A stretch of 64,000 bases of DNA from assembly GCF_036237315.1 (NCBI RefSeq), contig NZ_CP108356.1, positions 5,833,501 to 5,897,500 of the forward strand. The letters run 5' to 3'. Origin of the DNA: Streptomyces sp. NBC_01351. Lineage in GTDB: Bacteria; Actinomycetota; Actinomycetes; Streptomycetales; Streptomycetaceae. Below the pieces are notes generated by a model. That model was not told where the DNA came from and did not search any database. It saw only the letters and a program-made list of their open reading frames with translations. A program made the position numbers and the translations under genes. Shown one piece after another: positions 61,769-64,000 of this stretch (position 1 is the first letter of the stretch; each line of letters opens with the position of its first letter).

Positions 61769-62401
61769 CTAGGGGGTGGCGCCCGCGCGGGCGGAGGCGT
61801 CTTCCTGGGCCAGGCGGCGAAGGGCCGCGAACATCGTGTCGCCCACGACCGTGCCCACCGCCACCGACTCGACGAGGTCCTCGCGGCCGGAAGCCCGGGA
61901 CGCGAACGCCATGTCCGCCGCCGCCACCCGCTCCGCGGCGTCGGCGTACGTCTCGAGCACCTCCTCGAAGCGCCCGTGTCCCGTCCGGGACAGCGCCGCC
62001 AAGGCCGAGGCGAGGGCCTCCCCGGCCCGGCAGCCCGGGTTCACCGCCCAGCCGCGGTCCGCGACCAGCCGGGCCACCTTCGTCCGGGCCAGGGCCGTTT
62101 CCGCGTCGGACTCGTCGCGGCCCGTGGACGGGACCAGCTGATCCGCCACCGTGCCGAGCAGCTTGTGGACCGGCTTGTCCTTGTCGTCCACCGCGGTGAT
62201 CACCTCGCGGATGGCGGCCACGGAGAGCCCGCCCACCTCCAGGAGGGCGCGGATCAGCCGCAGTCTGCGCTCGTGGGAGTCCTCGTAGCTGGCCTGGTTG
62301 GGGCTGCTGAGCTCACCGGGCGGGAGCAGCCCCTCCCGCACGTAGTACTTGATCGTCGGTACCGGGACCCCGGTCCGTGAGCTCAGCTCTCCGATGCGCA
62401 T
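61769..62401 (-). CDS. MerR-family regulator
   Basis: 210 residues. MRIGELSSRTGVPVPTIKYYVREGLLPPGELSSPNQASYEDSHERRLRLIRALLEVGGLSVAAIREVI is a MerR DNA-binding domain, with the helical C-terminus as effector part. The ATG at 62401 is chosen because it gives the conserved MRIGEL start. It is divergent from the membrane protein gene, with two inverted 13-base sites between (62464-62501), so it likely controls both. Confidence 0.9.
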   Translation of the reverse strand: MRIGELSSRTGVPVPTIKYYVREGLLPPGELSSPNQASYEDSHERRLRLIRALLEVGGLSVAAIREVITAVDDKDKPVHKLLGTVADQLVPSTGRDESDAETALARTKVARLVADRGWAVNPGCRAGEALASALAALSRTGHGRFEEVLETYADAAERVAAADMAFASRASGREDLVESVAVGTVVGDTMFAALRRLAQEDASARAGATP

Positions 62402-62463
62402 GCCCGCGTCCGTTCCTCGATCTCGGTCTTCGTGCTCTTGTTTTCCGCCGCCCTCATCATAGA

Positions 62464-62501
62464 TAGTGGCACTACCGGATAGCGGCAAGTGTCACTATCC
62501 A
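62464..62501. promoter_or_regulatory. Inverted operator pair for the MerR regulator
   Basis: GATAGTGGCACTA (62464-62476) and, on the opposite strand, GATAGTGACACTT (62489-62501), each a palindrome around AGTGnCACT. They lie between the divergent MerR and membrane protein genes, fitting MerR-type binding in a promoter. Confidence 0.6.
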
Positions 62502-62522
62502 TATCCCGTCTTGGAGGTCTCG

Positions 62523-63485
62523 ATGGAGTTCTCGTCCTTACGCACGTGGCACCGCCCGCTGGTGGTCTTCGCCGGTGCGATGGTGTTCTGGGCCGCCGGC
62601 TCCGCGGTCGGACTCTTCCTCGACGACCGGATGCTCGTCGGCGCCCCGATCTGGGCCAAGCCGTTCAAGTTCTCGGTGTCGTTCGTCGGTTACGCACTGA
62701 GCCTGGCCTGGATGATCTCCCTGCTCGGCCGCGCCCGGCCCCGCCTGCACCGGCCGGCCTGGTGGGCGGGCACGGTGGTGGTCGCCACGAGCGTCATGGA
62801 GATGGCGCTGATCACCCTTCAGACGTTCCGTGGCCGGCAGATGCACTTCAACCACACCACGCCGCTCGACTCGGAGTTGTACAACGCCATGGCCCTGACC
62901 GTGGTGGTGCTGTGGACGGCCACCCTCGTGATCGCCGTCCTGCTCTTCCGGGCCCCGCTCGCCGACCGCGCCACCACCTGGGCGATCCGGATCTCCGCGG
63001 TCCTCGCGCTGGCCGGTGCCGGACTGGGCTTCCTGATGACGCAGCCCACGCCCGAGCAGCGGGCGGCGGCCGGTGACGGCGAGGCCCCGCTGGTCGGCGC
63101 GCACAGCGTGGGCGTGCCCGACGGCGGCCCGGGCATGCCGCTGACCGGCTGGTCCACCACCGGCGGCGACCTGCGCATCCCGCACTTCGTCGGCATGCAC
63201 GCCATGCAGCTGCTGCCGCTGTTCGTGCTCGTCCTGGCCGCCCTCGCCGCGCGCTACGCCCGGCTGCGCGAGGAGCGGGTGCGGCTGAGGGTGACCCTGG
63301 TGGCCGGAGGTACGTACGCGGCCGTGGTGGCCCTGCTGACCTGGCAGGCGCTGCGCGGCCAGCCGCTGACCTCCCCGGACGCGACGACGCTGGGCGCGGG
63401 CGCGCTGGTCCTGGCGGCCGCGGGCCTCGGGACGCTGCTCGCGCTCAGGCCGGGACGCCGGCCCGCGCTGGTGACGGCGGCCTGA
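62523..63485 (+). CDS. Multi-pass membrane protein
   Basis: 320 residues with about seven hydrophobic helices (LVVFAGAMVFWAAGSAVGLFL, FSVSFVGYALSLAWMISLLG, AGTVVVATSVMEMALITL, MALTVVVLWTATLVIAVLLF, AIRISAVLALAGAGLGFLM, LLPLFVLVLAALAARYARL, GAGALVLAAAGLGTLLAL). Conserved HFN and GMHAMQLLPLF may be functional. I do not recognise the family. Its ATG follows GGAGG by ten bases, and it is the likely target of the divergent MerR protein. Confidence 0.85.
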   Translation: MEFSSLRTWHRPLVVFAGAMVFWAAGSAVGLFLDDRMLVGAPIWAKPFKFSVSFVGYALSLAWMISLLGRARPRLHRPAWWAGTVVVATSVMEMALITLQTFRGRQMHFNHTTPLDSELYNAMALTVVVLWTATLVIAVLLFRAPLADRATTWAIRISAVLALAGAGLGFLMTQPTPEQRAAAGDGEAPLVGAHSVGVPDGGPGMPLTGWSTTGGDLRIPHFVGMHAMQLLPLFVLVLAALAARYARLREERVRLRVTLVAGGTYAAVVALLTWQALRGQPLTSPDATTLGAGALVLAAAGLGTLLALRPGRRPALVTAA

Positions 63486-63493
63486 AACAGGCC

Positions 63494-64000
63494 CTAGCGG
63501 CCCAGGGGCCAGGCCACCGCGGCCGGGGCGTGGTCGGTGGTGCCCGCGTACTGGGCGCAGGCGTCGGTCAGGGTTTCCAGCAGGGTGAGCGGGTCCGGGA
63601 GCGGGTGCTCCATGTCGCGGATCCAGGTCACCGCGTGCTCACCGGGGAGGGCCGCCGGGGGAACCAGGACGTAGCTGCCGCGGCAGTGCCAGCGCAGGCC
63701 GGGGTGCTCGTCCATCGTCTCGGGGTGGCAGTCCAGTTCGCAGGGCCACCACTCGTCCTCGTCCTCGGGGGTGCCGCGGGTGGCGGTGAAGAAGAGCATG
63801 CGGGCCTGGTCGCCGGTGCCGCCGGACTCGGCGACGGGGCCGACCTCGATGCCGGCCTCCAGCAGGCGGGTCAGGGCGTCGGTGCCGGCTTCCAGCGGGA
63901 CGTCCAGTACGTCGTGGACCATGCCGGTCGCCGTGACGAAGTTGGCCTCGGGCTGGTTGCGGGCCCAGCGTTCGACCTGGGCGCGGTCGGTGGTCGACTG
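63494..64000 (-). CDS. C-terminal part of a protein, probably a primase/polymerase-type protein, 5' end outside window
   Basis: The frame is open to the right edge (169 codons in view). It reads QVERWARNQPEANFVTATGMVHDVLDVPLEAG, then LFFTATRG, WWPCELDCHPETMDEHPGLRWHCRGSYVLVPPAALPG and WIRDMEHPLPDPLTLLETLTDACAQYAG. This pattern resembles bifunctional DNA primase/polymerase N-terminal domain proteins of Streptomyces, but the diagnostic part is not visible, so the call is tentative. An internal ATG (63922) is not taken as the start. Confidence 0.7.
   Translation of the reverse strand, partial: QSTTDRAQVERWARNQPEANFVTATGMVHDVLDVPLEAGTDALTRLLEAGIEVGPVAESGGTGDQARMLFFTATRGTPEDEDEWWPCELDCHPETMDEHPGLRWHCRGSYVLVPPAALPGEHAVTWIRDMEHPLPDPLTLLETLTDACAQYAGTTDHAPAAVAWPLGR

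Overview
The window is very GC-rich, uses GTG, TTG and probably CTG starts, and packs genes with 4-base stop/start overlaps. It carries gene families typical of Streptomyces: SCO2322-family protein, HTH-DUF5753 with DUF397, many Ser/Thr kinases, and the Nif3 / zinc-ribbon / RNase H-phosphatase operon. It is best read as a Streptomyces chromosome segment that mixes core genes with accessory insertions.

Steroid theme. A scattered set of genes resembles the mycobacterial cholesterol side-chain pathway: CYP125-like P450 (1-537), FadA5-like thiolase (779-1948), aldehyde dehydrogenase plus 3Fe-4S ferredoxin (11064-12779), KstR-like repressor (15189-15824), Rv3520c-like LLM oxidoreductase (23807-24817), a 710-residue fused acyl-CoA dehydrogenase of FadE34/ChsE3 type with an SCP-x-like thiolase (37347-40682), and a ChsH3-like hydratase, MDR alcohol dehydrogenase and SDR operon (42900-45864). 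Sites matching, or one base off, the KstR operator TnnAACnnGTTnnA lie before most of them. A second shared palindrome, CTGAC-N5-GTCAG, lies before four.

Cobalamin uptake, 2831-9713 (minus strand). A cobalamin riboswitch precedes a five-gene overlapping operon: an anchored alpha-toroid protein, an anchored SCO2322-family protein, and ECF transporter T, fused A-A' and S subunits. The T and A genes each contain an in-frame copy of a roughly 380-bp dispersed repeat that elsewhere is intergenic.

Accessory islands. 12807-15084 is a cassette with 0.5-kb inverted repeats around a divergent type-1 PyrF-like gene and an unknown gene; no transposase is present. 53424-56908 is a decayed integrative element in the 3' end of rnpB (RNase P RNA), bounded by 31-bp direct repeats, with a truncated tyrosine recombinase and a frameshifted gene.

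Signalling and housekeeping. Five Ser/Thr kinases (21806, 30776, 34005, 35576, 47200) have varied sensor parts, including a ricin-like lectin, an N-terminal membrane bundle, and a TPR-like tail. Between two of them sit two membrane genes that may form an effector/sensor pair. Also present are an ECF sigma factor with a 30-residue membrane leader peptide, an ATPase/HTH/DUF397 module, a SAM methyltransferase, an FG-GAP protein, a cell-wall amidase, an SLT protein with a structured leader, the Nif3 operon, an RNB ribonuclease, YaaA, two MerR regulators, and a partial gene at the right edge.
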